From a virus, in the IMG/VR virus record IMGVR_UViG_3300008120_000451, positions 1 through 41,997 of that record: a stretch of 41,997 nt of DNA, one strand, 5' to 3'. The translations under genes and the position numbers were made by a program. This document shows, piece after piece, positions 7,651 to 14,317 of this stretch (positions within the stretch are counted from its first letter, which is position 1; each line of letters opens with the position of its first letter). The notes under the pieces are model-generated. The model was not told the DNA's origin and searched no databases. It saw nothing but the letters and a program-made list of their open reading frames with translations.

Positions 7651-7802
7651 TAGTCCACCAAATCTTCATCAAAAGTAGAATACCAATCATCTTTCTCAGA
7701 TCCGTATAGGTATAAAACCTTAGCAATCGGCAGCAGCACAGCTACGGCCAGGATCAAAAAGATAAACACCCCTAGGGTGAATAAAAGGATTGTAAGGATC
7801 AT
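7650..7802 (-). CDS. 50-aa single-span membrane protein
   Basis: Starts MILTILLFTLGVFIFLILAV, one long hydrophobic segment of about 25 residues, then an acidic tail ending in DEDLVD. The start has only a distant AAGG. A TATCAT with exactly six bases to ATG raises the chance of a leaderless start. First gene of the membrane/PG-binding set. Confidence 0.65.
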   Translation of the reverse strand: MILTILLFTLGVFIFLILAVAVLLPIAKVLYLYGSEKDDWYSTFDEDLVD

Positions 7803-7824
7803 AAAGAAATGATACCTTAGAAAA

Positions 7825-7853
7825 AACCCCCCTAGTTTATGACTAAGGGGGTT
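7825..7853 (-). terminator. intrinsic terminator after 7.86-8.25 kb genes
   Basis: AACCCCCTTAG pairs with CTAGGGGGGTT, followed by TTTTTT on the minus strand. Confidence 0.85.
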
Positions 7854-7861
7854 ATCTACTA

Positions 7862-8047
7862 CTAATCTCTATGCCTACGCCTAATAAATCTAGGCAATTC
7901 ACTAATAGCAAGAACCAAAGCACCAAAGATTAGCAATAGACCGAGAGATAGTCCAACAAACATAGAGTTTGTATGACCGAGATGCTCACCAAAGTAAAAT
8001 CCCATAATCACCGAACTACAACCGAGAGCCATTAGTAAAAACTTCAT
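7862..8047 (-). CDS. 61-aa membrane protein
   Basis: Starts MKFLLMALGCSSVIMGFYFG. It has two hydrophobic segments and a basic end RFIRRRHRD. It starts next to the stop of the upstream membrane gene, with GGAGAAATGAC-type signal upstream. Function unknown. Confidence 0.7.
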   Translation of the reverse strand: MKFLLMALGCSSVIMGFYFGEHLGHTNSMFVGLSLGLLLIFGALVLAISELPRFIRRRHRD

Positions 8048-8253
8048 TAGTCATTTCTCCTTAGAGCATCAAACGCAAACAACAAAGTAAATCCTACACC
8101 GAGAACCATACCGAACCCAAAGTAATCGGCAAAGGTGTTTCCATTAGAACCAGCACCATAAGCGATTAGCATTACGCAACCAACCGAATAGACAAGTCCA
8201 ACAAACGGAACAATAACAATACCAGCAAGTAATCTACGAACAAAGAACTTCAT
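8047..8253 (-). CDS. 68-aa membrane protein
   Basis: Start chosen at MKFFVRRLLAG (ATG 8253) because GGAAAGGAGATTACAA precedes it; an upstream in-frame start lies in the promoter region. It has two hydrophobic helices with a Gly/Asn-rich turn. It is coupled to the next membrane gene. Function unknown. Confidence 0.7.
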   Translation of the reverse strand: MKFFVRRLLAGIVIVPFVGLVYSVGCVMLIAYGAGSNGNTFADYFGFGMVLGVGFTLLFAFDALRRND

Positions 8254-8315
8254 TTGTAATCTCCTTTCCTGAGATACTAAAAGTCTATACCACAATAAAG
8301 CAAACACACAAGTAT

Positions 8316-8453
8316 TTATTTAGACCACTTTTTAGGGCAGTCCATATGGAAATAGGTAATAAGAGCCTGAGTTGGATCGGTAGTAGTAGCACCACACCAC
8401 ATACAAGACCAGCTCTCTTTTTTAGACTTCTTAGGGGACTTACGATCTGCCAT
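8316..8453 (-). CDS. 45-aa zinc-ribbon-like basic protein
   Basis: Starts MADRKSPKKSKKE after AAAGGAGAAACTA. It contains CMWCG and HMDCPKKW, a plausible C2-HC zinc site. Its upstream neighbour's stop lies inside this RBS. Function unknown. Confidence 0.65.
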   Translation of the reverse strand: MADRKSPKKSKKESWSCMWCGATTTDPTQALITYFHMDCPKKWSK

Positions 8454-8464
8454 TAGTTTCTCCT

Positions 8465-8569
8465 TTACTTTTTGGCGTTTAGGTTGTGAGCAATCCAAGA
8501 TAACTTATGAGCAACGCTTACAAGCGTGCCACTAATACTTAGCAAGCGTTTAGCGATTTTCTTTTTCAT
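8465..8569 (-). CDS. 34-aa cationic amphipathic peptide
   Basis: Starts MKKKIAKRLLSISGTLVSVA and ends HNLNAKK. It has AAGGAG eight bases before ATG, and its stop TAA lies in the RBS of the next gene. Charge and hydrophobic residues alternate as in an amphipathic helix, so membrane interaction is possible but unproven. Confidence 0.6.
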   Translation of the reverse strand: MKKKIAKRLLSISGTLVSVAHKLSWIAHNLNAKK

Positions 8570-8655
8570 TAGAACTCCTTGTGTTGTAAGTCTAGTGGAT
8601 TAGGTGAGCAGTTTAGAACACTTGCTCAGGTGTTATCTCTTTCTATGAGATTGGC

Positions 8656-8886
8656 TTATGATAACTTTTCACCGAGAGCAGTTAGCAACTCGTAAGGTGA
8701 AACACGCAACTCTCGGCAAAGGGTAGCAAGCGTGTTTGACGGGATGTGTCGCTGATTGTGAAAGTATCGGCTAAGGCTAGACTTCTGTAAGCCCGTAGCG
8801 ATTGCGAATTGGTTTAGGGATTGGTAGCCCTGACTTTCATACTGAGCAACGAACCACGCCCAAGTATCTACTTTTTTCTTTCCCAT
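8656..8886 (-). CDS. XRE-family HTH regulator
   Basis: 76 residues. QSLNQFAIATGLQKSSLSRYFHNQRHIPSNTLATLCREL fits the Cro/CI-type helix-turn-helix with recognition helix KSSLSRYF. It has a single HTH domain and no other. RBS AAAGGAG precedes ATG 8886, and its own cassette promoter lies at 8.92 kb. It may regulate the small-gene block. Confidence 0.8.
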   Translation of the reverse strand: MGKKKVDTWAWFVAQYESQGYQSLNQFAIATGLQKSSLSRYFHNQRHIPSNTLATLCRELRVSPYELLTALGEKLS

Positions 8887-8918
8887 TTTGTTTCTCCTTT
8901 TCTAATCGGGAATAACTC

Positions 8919-8948
8919 AATCTAACCACAACTCAAACTTATTCGCAA
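8919..8948 (-). promoter_or_regulatory. cassette promoter of the XRE gene
   Basis: TTGCGA, 18 bp, TAGATT. Confidence 0.55.
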
Positions 8949-9017
8949 GTTTATTTGTATCCGTGTTTGGATCGGTTTCCAGAGATCTCCAAGCTTCGGC
9001 CGGCCATAGCCTAGACA

Positions 9018-9542
9018 CTACCAACTCGGGTTAGTAGTGTCTAGGGCTAGCAACCACTCAACAAAGTTAGGGTTGAACAGAACTAACTCGTGTCGCTTCT
9101 CACGCATTAGGTCAATCGCTTCTTGGACTTGGTATCCGTCAAGCATTAGAACTATCGCCATAAGTAAGCCAGACCTATTTAGACCTGCTTGGCAACGGAC
9201 TAGCACCTTTTCCCCAGACTTCCAATCAGTAAAGATGTTGTAAGCGATACGCATAAATGCTTTTTCATCAAAGTCAGTATCAGCACTATCAAAGTATCCG
9301 TATCTAAACTCTTTTACTAACCAATCAACAGGGTTAGCGTGAGCATAGAAAGTATAAACGCTATCAAAGTTTCGCTTCTTGATAGAGATTAGGGGTCTAT
9401 CAAACTCGCAATGCTTATCACCAACTCGGTCATCATCATCAGTTCCACCTAGCCAAAGGTTAGGCAGTATCTCACTCCAAAGTTCAGGCTTGGTGAACTT
9501 CTTAGTTTTTGCTTCGTCATAAGATTTTTCGTAGTTATTCAT
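9018..9542 (-). CDS. dual-specificity / tyrosine-type phosphatase
   Basis: 174 residues. The active-site loop is VRCQAGLNRSG (Cys117, Arg123), the CX5R signature of Cys-dependent phosphatases, though the usual His before Cys is Arg. The upstream FDSADTDFD can supply the general acid. The N-terminal LPNLWLGGTDDDD matches DSP folds. Likely acts on host phosphoproteins or RNA ends; the substrate cannot be told. RBS GAAAGGAC precedes ATG 9542. Confidence 0.85.
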   Translation of the reverse strand: MNNYEKSYDEAKTKKFTKPELWSEILPNLWLGGTDDDDRVGDKHCEFDRPLISIKKRNFDSVYTFYAHANPVDWLVKEFRYGYFDSADTDFDEKAFMRIAYNIFTDWKSGEKVLVRCQAGLNRSGLLMAIVLMLDGYQVQEAIDLMREKRHELVLFNPNFVEWLLALDTTNPSW

Positions 9543-9616
9543 TTTGTCCTTTCACTAACTACAACCTAAATACTATTTGATTTATTCCCGAGATTAGAAA
9601 TAATTTTGGATCGTGT

Positions 9617-9784
9617 TTAGTCAAACTCCCGAATAGATTTTGACTTGTTAGCCAAGCGTGTTCTTGCTCGCTTGCTTCGCTTATCAGCGTGAACGCCACT
9701 AGCGTTAGAGCGTGAACGCTCACGCAACATAATCTCCAACGCCAAAGCTTCGGCATTACGCCTTGCCTTATTAGCCTTGTTCAT
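9617..9784 (-). CDS. 55-aa Arg/Lys-rich protein
   Basis: Starts MNKANKARRNAEALALEIML. A third of its residues are basic (KRSKRARTRLANKSK), so nucleic-acid binding is likely. The RBS GGGAAAGGAATG and its own promoter support this frame over an overlapping ORF in another frame. An ATG two codons upstream is an alternative start. Confidence 0.65.
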   Translation of the reverse strand: MNKANKARRNAEALALEIMLRERSRSNASGVHADKRSKRARTRLANKSKSIREFD

Positions 9785-9816
9785 TTTCATTCCTTTCCCG
9801 AATGGCAGACACTCTA

Positions 9817-9844
9817 ATCCTATCAGTTAGGGCAGACATAGCAA
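9817..9844 (-). promoter_or_regulatory. cassette promoter of 9.8 kb gene
   Basis: TTGCTA, 16 bp, TAGGAT, with ATGTCTGC after the -35. Confidence 0.5.
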
Positions 9845-9909
9845 GTGGCGTGTCGCGGCCACAGATCAACCGGCAGAGATCTCTACCGGATCTCCCGGCC
9901 GGTAGAGAT

Positions 9910-9940
9910 AATCCCCCTGGCGAATGATCCAGGGGGATTT
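9910..9940 (-). terminator. hairpin after 9.96-10.7 kb genes
   Basis: AATCCCCCTGG pairs with CCAGGGGGATT. Confidence 0.7.
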
Positions 9941-9957
9941 TCTAAGTCGGTGGCAGA

Positions 9958-10170
9958 TTAGATGTAATCGCTAAACGCTAGCAAAGGGTCAAAGGGTTCT
10001 GGCTTTTTCTTTACTCGCATTTTCTCAACATAATCGCTGTCTTTCCATTGCTCGGCTCCACAAGACGGACAAAGTAGTTCACCCGTTCTAGTTAGCGATT
10101 GCTCCCCGTAGAAGTGTCCACAAGCAACACAATCAAAGATGTAGATGTAGTGTTTTCTAAACCCGAACAT
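9958..10170 (-). CDS. 70-aa zinc-ribbon protein
   Basis: CVACGHFYG and CPSCGAEQW are two zinc knuckles 20 residues apart, the classic zinc ribbon. The rest is charged (KMRVKKKPEPF). It follows AGGAAAGGAAACTA, the standard RBS of this block, and is the last gene of a four-gene unit. Role unknown. Confidence 0.75.
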   Translation of the reverse strand: MFGFRKHYIYIFDCVACGHFYGEQSLTRTGELLCPSCGAEQWKDSDYVEKMRVKKKPEPFDPLLAFSDYI

Positions 10171-10182
10171 TAGTTTCCTTTC

Positions 10183-10338
10183 CTAGTAGTTTTCGTTTAG
10201 GTATTCCATAAGTTCAGTATAACTCTTTCCAAGAGAAATCAAACTAATAAGTTGCTCATCCATAGCAAGTAAGTTTATGTCTATCAAGCTCTCACCCGAA
10301 AGCATAAGTAAGATTTTACCTACTGCTCCAATTCCCAT
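10183..10338 (-). CDS. 51-aa hypothetical protein
   Basis: Starts MGIGAVGKILLMLSGESLID after GGAAAGGAACTGAA. It is acidic and helical, with no recognised motif. Its start lies inside the 3' end of the upstream gene by 19 bases and it ends in the RBS of the zinc-ribbon gene. Confidence 0.6.
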   Translation of the reverse strand: MGIGAVGKILLMLSGESLIDINLLAMDEQLISLISLGKSYTELMEYLNENY

Positions 10339-10496
10339 TTCAGTTCCTTTCCAGAGAATTCCAGCAATTCGTTTTTCTGCTCATCGGTGAGCATAGCAAA
10401 CGCCATACCAGCAAGATACGCATAAGCGTTATCCTCTTTATCAGTTTTACCTGTCCTGATTAGGTTGTCGATAATTTGTTTTGCTAAAGTATCCAT
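10320..10496 (-). CDS. 58-aa hypothetical protein
   Basis: Starts MDTLAKQIIDNLIRTGKTDK after GAAAGGAACCAA. Helical, with MAFAMLTDEQKNELLEF resembling a HARE-like or UBA-like small helical fold. Overlaps the next gene. Function unknown. Confidence 0.6.
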   Translation of the reverse strand: MDTLAKQIIDNLIRTGKTDKEDNAYAYLAGMAFAMLTDEQKNELLEFSGKELKWELEQ

Positions 10497-10508
10497 TTGG
10501 TTCCTTTC

Positions 10509-10700
10509 TTATTCGTTGTCTAGTTTATCAGGTTCATCGTAGTTATCGTGCCAGATTTCATCTGGTATCGCCCAAATAGTTTCTAACTCCATAAGTCGCT
10601 GGTTCAGCACTCTTAGGGTTTTGTTTTTTGGTTTTTCTAGCCAAGTTGGATCGTTTGTTATGTCGCTGATTACTGCCTTGTAAGCGTCTGCTAGTTCCAA
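10509..10700 (-). CDS. 63-aa hypothetical protein (TTG start)
   Basis: A TTG start follows GAAAGGAAACAACC. The protein is acidic and Trp-containing (DPTWLEKPKN, LETIWAIPDEIWHD). No domain recognised. It is the first gene of the 10.7-9.96 kb unit. Confidence 0.6.
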   Translation of the reverse strand: MELADAYKAVISDITNDPTWLEKPKNKTLRVLNQRLMELETIWAIPDEIWHDNYDEPDKLDNE

Positions 10701-10777
10701 GGTTGTTTCCTTTCATCCGTGTATCTAAACATTACCACATTTGATTATTTTACAAAGTTTAGATCGATCGGTGTTGA

Positions 10778-10966
10778 TTATTTTTTTCTTTTCTTTTTAT
10801 CGCCAATTGCGACAATAATATCAACTTCGTAGAAGCGTTCTACAACTTCTCTTGCTGTTTCCCAAGTAGATAGTTCGATGTAAGTTCCATTGTGCATTTC
10901 CACAAGTTCATCAGCAAGGCGTTCTAGTAGTTCATCGCTACTTAGGTGTTTTACATACTTAGCCAT
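10778..10966 (-). CDS. 62-aa hypothetical protein
   Basis: Starts MAKYVKHLSSDELLERLADE and ends in a Lys/Arg tail DKKKRKK. RBS GAAAGGAAACTAACTA and its own promoter are present. Amphipathic helix pattern, function unknown. Confidence 0.65.
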   Translation of the reverse strand: MAKYVKHLSSDELLERLADELVEMHNGTYIELSTWETAREVVERFYEVDIIVAIGDKKKRKK

Positions 10967-10997
10967 TAGTTAGTTTCCTTTCGGGATTAGGGGTTTC

Positions 10998-11027
10998 AGT
11001 TTATAGCAAACTTGCGACATTAGGCAA
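10998..11027 (-). promoter_or_regulatory. cassette promoter of 10.97 kb gene
   Basis: TTGCCT, 18 bp, TAAACT, with AATGTCGC after the -35. Confidence 0.6.
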
Positions 11028-11068
11028 GATTTATTCCGGCAAGTCTGGATCAAATTTGTAAAGCTTCT

Positions 11069-11239
11069 TTACTCCGGATTAGTCTGCTTCTTTAGAACTC
11101 TAACTCTCCGGCTAAGTCTAAGGTTAGGTTGGAATGGAATTAGTCCGGCGGCCATCGCCAGGTACACAAGTTCGTAAAGCTTCCGTGTCTGGAACTTGTC
11201 TAGTTCAGCGATCTGTTCAGGCGTTAGTTTAGTTCTCAC
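11069..11239 (-). CDS. 56-aa basic hypothetical protein
   Basis: GTG start overlapping the upstream stop (GTGA), so coupled. Sequence LTPEQIAELDKFQTRKLYEL then a basic end RRVRVLKKQTNPE. Possibly nucleic-acid binding; not recognised. Confidence 0.6.
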   Translation of the reverse strand: MRTKLTPEQIAELDKFQTRKLYELVYLAMAAGLIPFQPNLRLSRRVRVLKKQTNPE

Positions 11240-11400
11240 TCTTGCTCACTCTCGTCAATAGGAAACGCTTGTCTAAACGCTTCATCTACTTCGGGGTCAA
11301 AGAGCCACTCCAAGAAACCCCTAACACCACTCTCGGTGTTCAGGTCAAACTTAGGGTTCAGTAGTGGGTTCTGGTCTGGGTCTGGGATTTGATTAGTCAT
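11236..11400 (-). CDS. 54-aa acidic hypothetical protein
   Basis: Starts MTNQIPDPDQNPLLNPKFDL after GAAAGGAAGTAA. Pro/Asp-rich start and an acidic tail with FLEWLFDPEVDEAF. Coupled to the basic 56-aa protein, so an acidic/basic pair may interact (inference). Confidence 0.6.
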   Translation of the reverse strand: MTNQIPDPDQNPLLNPKFDLNTESGVRGFLEWLFDPEVDEAFRQAFPIDESEQE

Positions 11401-11433
11401 TTACTTCCTTTCAGTAAATAGAACCAAGTTTAT

Positions 11434-11631
11434 TTAGGATTTATTCCCGATTTGGATTTTATTTTTCAGTTGTCGCAACCTAATCCGTGTTGTCCCGTGG
11501 GTCTTACACCACTTCGGGTGCTTACACGGAACTAAGACAAGTCGCCTTTCGCCGAATGGGTCTTTATCTTTCAGTAGTCCAAGGGCAAACAATTCGGCTT
11601 TCTCGGCATCGCCTTTTTTCTCAACAAACAT
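11434..11631 (-). CDS. 65-aa hypothetical protein with CxxxxxC/H cluster
   Basis: Start chosen at MFVEKKGDAEKAELF (ATG 11631) because GGAAAGGAAAGTT precedes it. The middle has PCKHPKWCKTHG, a possible zinc site, then a basic end. Function unknown. Confidence 0.65.
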   Translation of the reverse strand: MFVEKKGDAEKAELFALGLLKDKDPFGERRLVLVPCKHPKWCKTHGTTRIRLRQLKNKIQIGNKS

Positions 11632-11737
11632 AACTTTCCTTTCCAATAAAGATAACTCTATCAACCTTGGATTTATTCCCAAGTATTTCAATAAGTTTTG
11701 ATCGGCCGGCCGGTGAGCTTAGCCACGCAGATACGGA

Positions 11738-11862
11738 AACACCCCCAACCAGAAAAATAGAGAAAACTAGTTAGGGGTGTTCCTTTATAGGAAAGGAAAC
11801 TACTGACTTGGTGAAACATGAAAAACCAAGTCGGGCAAGTGAGATACTCTCGAACTTGCTTA
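11738..11862 (-). ncRNA. putative small RNA carrying an anti-RBS segment
   Basis: No good ORF lies between 11632 and 11950. On the minus strand, TTGCTA (11891-11896), 18 bp, TAACCT (11867-11872) could start an RNA of about 125 nt. It would fold as hairpin 1 (11834-11858), hairpin 2 (11805-11831, eight pairs), an open segment TAGTTTCCTTTCCTA (11788-11802), then a terminator (11738-11781, ACACCCC/GGGGTGT). The open segment is complementary to the block's GGAAAGGAAA ribosome sites. A plus-strand 24-codon ORF starting near 11811 is the alternative reading. Confidence 0.45.
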
Positions 11863-11908
11863 TTGCTAGGTTAGCAAATAAATAACAAAATAGCAACACC
11901 AAAAGCAA

Positions 11909-11935
11909 AAAACCGTAGCAATTTAGCTACGGTTT
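11909..11935 (-). terminator. intrinsic terminator after NlpC/P60 gene
   Basis: AAACCGTAGC pairs with GCTACGGTTT, followed by T residues on the minus strand; it could work in both directions. Confidence 0.85.
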
Positions 11936-11950
11936 TTCGCTGATTTGGAT

Positions 11951-12508
11951 CTATCCAGCAAACGCAGGTTTTTTGTTTGATACCTGATCAATGACCCTTA
12001 CAAACCGGATCTGACTATTTTTGTAGTCAGATAGTGGCTGTATGATCGTCGATCTTGCTCCGTAATGAGCGTTTATGATCTTTCCATTACCAATATAGAT
12101 TGCTGAGTGGTAGAAGCTATGACTGCCCTTGTAGGCAAACACAACCACATCTCCAGCTCGGGGGTTGGACACACGCTTACCAATATGCGCTTGCTTATCG
12201 GCAGAATGAGGGATTTCTAGGCCGAACCTTTGGTAGGTCCAGCGAACTAATCCTGAGCAGTCCCAACCCCTTGGAGAAGATCCGGAGAACACATAGGGTG
12301 TTACTCCAACCTTAGTCCGTAAGTATTTGATGACTTGCTTCATCCGGACAGTATTGCGATGAAGCTTCAACGGATCGTCAGAATACTTATTCGCAACACT
12401 ATTTTTCTGATCCGAAACAACCATAGGTCTATGATCGTATCCGGACGCAGCTGATGAACATCCAACTAGCATTAGGAGCACACTAGTTATTGTGATGAAC
12501 CTCTTCAT
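11951..12508 (-). CDS. NlpC/P60 peptidoglycan hydrolase lipoprotein
   Basis: 185 residues. The N-terminus MKRFITITSVLLMLVGCSS is a lipoprotein signal with lipobox LVGC (Cys17). The C-terminal NlpC/P60 domain has WDCSGLVRW (Cys84), SFYHSAIYIGNG (His134) and NAHYG (His148), the usual Cys-His-His site for cutting peptidoglycan stem peptides. As a membrane-anchored hydrolase it could serve cell-wall change or superinfection exclusion rather than simple lysis. It has its own TATAAT promoter, two leader hairpins and a terminator. Many GATC sites set it apart. Confidence 0.85.
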   Translation of the reverse strand: MKRFITITSVLLMLVGCSSAASGYDHRPMVVSDQKNSVANKYSDDPLKLHRNTVRMKQVIKYLRTKVGVTPYVFSGSSPRGWDCSGLVRWTYQRFGLEIPHSADKQAHIGKRVSNPRAGDVVVFAYKGSHSFYHSAIYIGNGKIINAHYGARSTIIQPLSDYKNSQIRFVRVIDQVSNKKPAFAG

Positions 12509-12592
12509 TTGGCGACCACCTTTCCTTGCGTTAGTACAGGTCGTTTATTGTCGGGTCTCCCGTCACATTGATCCGAAAACCAATGTGTCTAA

Positions 12593-12622
12593 ATTATAAG
12601 GGCCAATTAGATCTACAAACAA
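12593..12622 (-). promoter_or_regulatory. promoter of the NlpC/P60 gene
   Basis: TTGTTT, 18 bp, TATAAT. The leader then holds CACATTG/CAATGTG and CGGG/CCCG hairpins before the RBS. Confidence 0.7.
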
Positions 12623-12656
12623 CATTTTTGATCAATTTTTCCGAAAAAATAGCAAA

Positions 12657-12678
12657 AACCCCTGGAAAACCAGGGGTT
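12657..12678 (-). terminator. terminator after 12.7 kb gene
   Basis: AACCCCTGG, TTTT loop, CCAGGGGTT, then TTT. Confidence 0.85.
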
Positions 12679-12698
12679 CTTACATTGACCGGAGATTT

Positions 12699-12911
12699 CT
12701 ACTCTGCCGGTGTGTTCTCGGCGATTTGCTCCTTGAGCCAAGCTAACGCAGCCTGCCGGCCCTTTACTCCGCGACCGAAAGTCTTGTAAGCGTCAATGTT
12801 GAGCAACCGGCCCAATGACTTCATAGCCGGTTCGCCAAAAGTCATCTTTCCGTCTGTGCTGATTTCAAACTCCAAGTTGATAACTAGGATTTCTGCCTGT
12901 AGTGAGTTCAT
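12699..12911 (-). CDS. 70-aa hypothetical protein
   Basis: Starts MNSLQAEILVINLEFEISTD after GAAAGGAAATCAA. Ends in a helical part GRQAALAWLKEQIAENT. Not recognised. Single-gene cassette with terminator. Confidence 0.65.
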   Translation of the reverse strand: MNSLQAEILVINLEFEISTDGKMTFGEPAMKSLGRLLNIDAYKTFGRGVKGRQAALAWLKEQIAENTPAE

Positions 12912-12962
12912 TTGATTTCCTTTCGCCTAACTACATAAAAAGCCTACACCAAAAACTAAAAA

Positions 12963-13006
12963 ACACAAACATAAAAACATAAATAGATCTGTTTCTATGT
13001 TTGTGT
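12963..13006 (-). terminator. terminator after 13.0 kb gene
   Basis: ACACAAACAT pairs with ATGTTTGTGT, followed by TTTTTTAG. Confidence 0.75.
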
Positions 13007-13019
13007 CGTTTAGTGTTTG

Positions 13020-13235
13020 TTAGATACTCCACGCACCAAAGTCGGTATCGGCAGCGATACGCCTAGCGTTCATCCACGCACTTTCTCCATAAAAGTATGT
13101 GACTTTCTTGGTGACTTTGTTTCTAACTTTCCAATAGTCTTGCTCGAATACCGCAGTTCCATAACTAACTTCCACTAGGTCGCTGTTATAAGCAACTGTC
13201 CATTCTTTCACTAGACTTACGCTTGGCTTAGCCAT
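13020..13235 (-). CDS. 71-aa hypothetical protein
   Basis: Starts MAKPSVSLVKEWTVAYNSDL. Beta-rich look with VTKKVTYFYGESAWMNARRIA. RBS GAAAGGAAACTAA lies in the end of the upstream zinc protein. Unknown function. Confidence 0.65.
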   Translation of the reverse strand: MAKPSVSLVKEWTVAYNSDLVEVSYGTAVFEQDYWKVRNKVTKKVTYFYGESAWMNARRIAADTDFGAWSI

Positions 13236-13367
13236 TTAGTTTCCTTTCGGTTGATTATCGATAATCTGTGTAAATAGTTTATTGACTACCCTGTCCATAT
13301 GGCAAGGGTCGCATAGAAAAGATTCGCTCGGTAAAAGCTCCGTTCGGCAGTCTAAACAGGTTCGCAC
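13236..13367 (-). CDS. 43-aa zinc-finger protein
   Basis: GTG start sharing a base with the upstream stop (TAGTG). CLDCRTE and CDPCH are 17 residues apart, a probable four-ligand zinc site. Its 3' end encodes the RBS of the next gene and its stop abuts that gene's ATG. Too small for many gene finders. Confidence 0.6.
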   Translation of the reverse strand: MRTCLDCRTELLPSESFLCDPCHMDRVVNKLFTQIIDNQPKGN

Positions 13368-13552
13368 TATTTCAGCGCCTTTCTAGTCTTTCTTAGCGAT
13401 ACCAATTCCTTTACATCGCTAATGCCGATATTGTCTAAGGCAGATACAACTTTGTAAGCAATTTCTAATGACTTGTGTTCGGTTGAGATAGGGGCTAATA
13501 CTTTGGTCGCAACTTTGGCAACAATCTTGGCAGTAATAATTTCGGCTAGCAT
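13367..13552 (-). CDS. 61-aa hypothetical protein
   Basis: Starts MLAEIITAKIVAKVATKVLA. N-terminal amphipathic helix and a basic end LRKTRKALK. Has the family promoter and RBS; first gene of a three-gene cassette. Confidence 0.65.
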   Translation of the reverse strand: MLAEIITAKIVAKVATKVLAPISTEHKSLEIAYKVVSALDNIGISDVKELVSLRKTRKALK

Positions 13553-13574
13553 TTATTTCCTTTCGTAGAATTAC

Positions 13575-13604
13575 AGACTACATTACACCTAAGACATTTC
13601 GCAA
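13575..13604 (-). promoter_or_regulatory. cassette promoter of 13.55 kb gene
   Basis: TTGCGA, 18 bp, TAGTCT, with the core TTGCGAAATGTCTTAGG. Confidence 0.65.
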
Positions 13605-13672
13605 CATTTCACCAAACTAAATTGGATCGTGTTGTAGAGATCTCTAAGCTTGGTGAGCAGATAGGCTACGGC

Positions 13673-14017
13673 CTATCTGTCGAAAACAGTATCTAAAAAC
13701 TCTTGCTTTGTATAGACAACTTCTCGATAGACAACATTTCCGTCGTCAGCAGAAATAATAATTGCTTCATTGTCGTCAGCGAAAAATCGGTTCTCTCCCA
13801 CGCTAATACCGAAACTTAGGTTTCCGTCATAGTTAGCCCGTGTAGAAAACTCATAGAAAAGTTGAGCAGTTAGATAAGCAGGGTCGCCAATTCTATCTGT
13901 TCTCGATAAAACATCTACTACGGCAAGCACATTATCTGTTCCTGACCAGTGGCCGTAAAGGTGGATAGGTTCGATAAAGTCTTTGCTTGTTACAATAATT
14001 CTTGACCTGTCGCCCAT
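13673..14017 (-). CDS. conserved phage hypothetical protein (HLYGHWSG)
   Basis: 114 residues starting MGDRSRIIVTSKDF. The IHLYGHWSGTDN segment recalls a family common in actinophages and other phages (MGDRSN... HWGG). Unknown function. Its 3' end forms an AGATAGGC/GCCTATCT hairpin over the stop codon. RBS GAAAGGAAATCC. Confidence 0.75.
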   Translation of the reverse strand: MGDRSRIIVTSKDFIEPIHLYGHWSGTDNVLAVVDVLSRTDRIGDPAYLTAQLFYEFSTRANYDGNLSFGISVGENRFFADDNEAIIISADDGNVVYREVVYTKQEFLDTVFDR

Positions 14018-14046
14018 TTGGATTTCCTTTCATTCGGGACACTAAA

Positions 14047-14075
14047 AGACTACACCTAACCTAAGACATTCGCAA
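14047..14075 (-). promoter_or_regulatory. cassette promoter of 14.0 kb gene
   Basis: TTGCGA, 17 bp, TAGTCT, core TTGCGAATGTCTTAGG. Confidence 0.65.
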
Positions 14076-14317
14076 GCGTGTCGCAAGCCGGCCGGAGCTG
14101 GATCAAAAAGTTGTCCCCCGTTAGGCGCTAACATAACGGGGGACTAATTTGGTCGTACACCTAAGCAGTTGTTGTGAACATTATTAAGTTATTTATACTT
14201 AGATGTTTGTCGCGGTTGCGACTAGAAAACTCTACCAAAAATTTTATTTATCGGCAAGCTTAGAGATCTTATGAATAAACCCCCGGTGTATTTCAACCGG
14301 GGGTTTACCAGAATTAT
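14076..14317 (-). other. non-coding gap, two terminators, possible short RNA
   Basis: There is no ORF. The minus strand holds a terminator for the next gene (14277-14306, AAACCCCCGG/CCGGGGGTTT), then AT-rich sequence with TATAAA near 14192, then a second strong terminator (14113-14144, GTCCCCCGTTA/TAACGGGGGAC then CTTTTTG). A terminator with no gene before it suggests a short RNA of about 80 nt. No convincing -35 was found. Confidence 0.35.

Noticed and set aside
9559-9756. Alternative minus-strand ORF overlapping the Arg/Lys-rich gene
   Set aside because: It has no RBS. The frame starting at 9784 has GGAAAGGAATG and a family promoter.
11811-11885. Plus-strand peptide of about 24 codons after GGAAAGGAAAC
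   Set aside because: Kept only as an alternative reading: no plus-strand promoter was found, and the minus-strand RNA model explains the hairpins and both terminators better.
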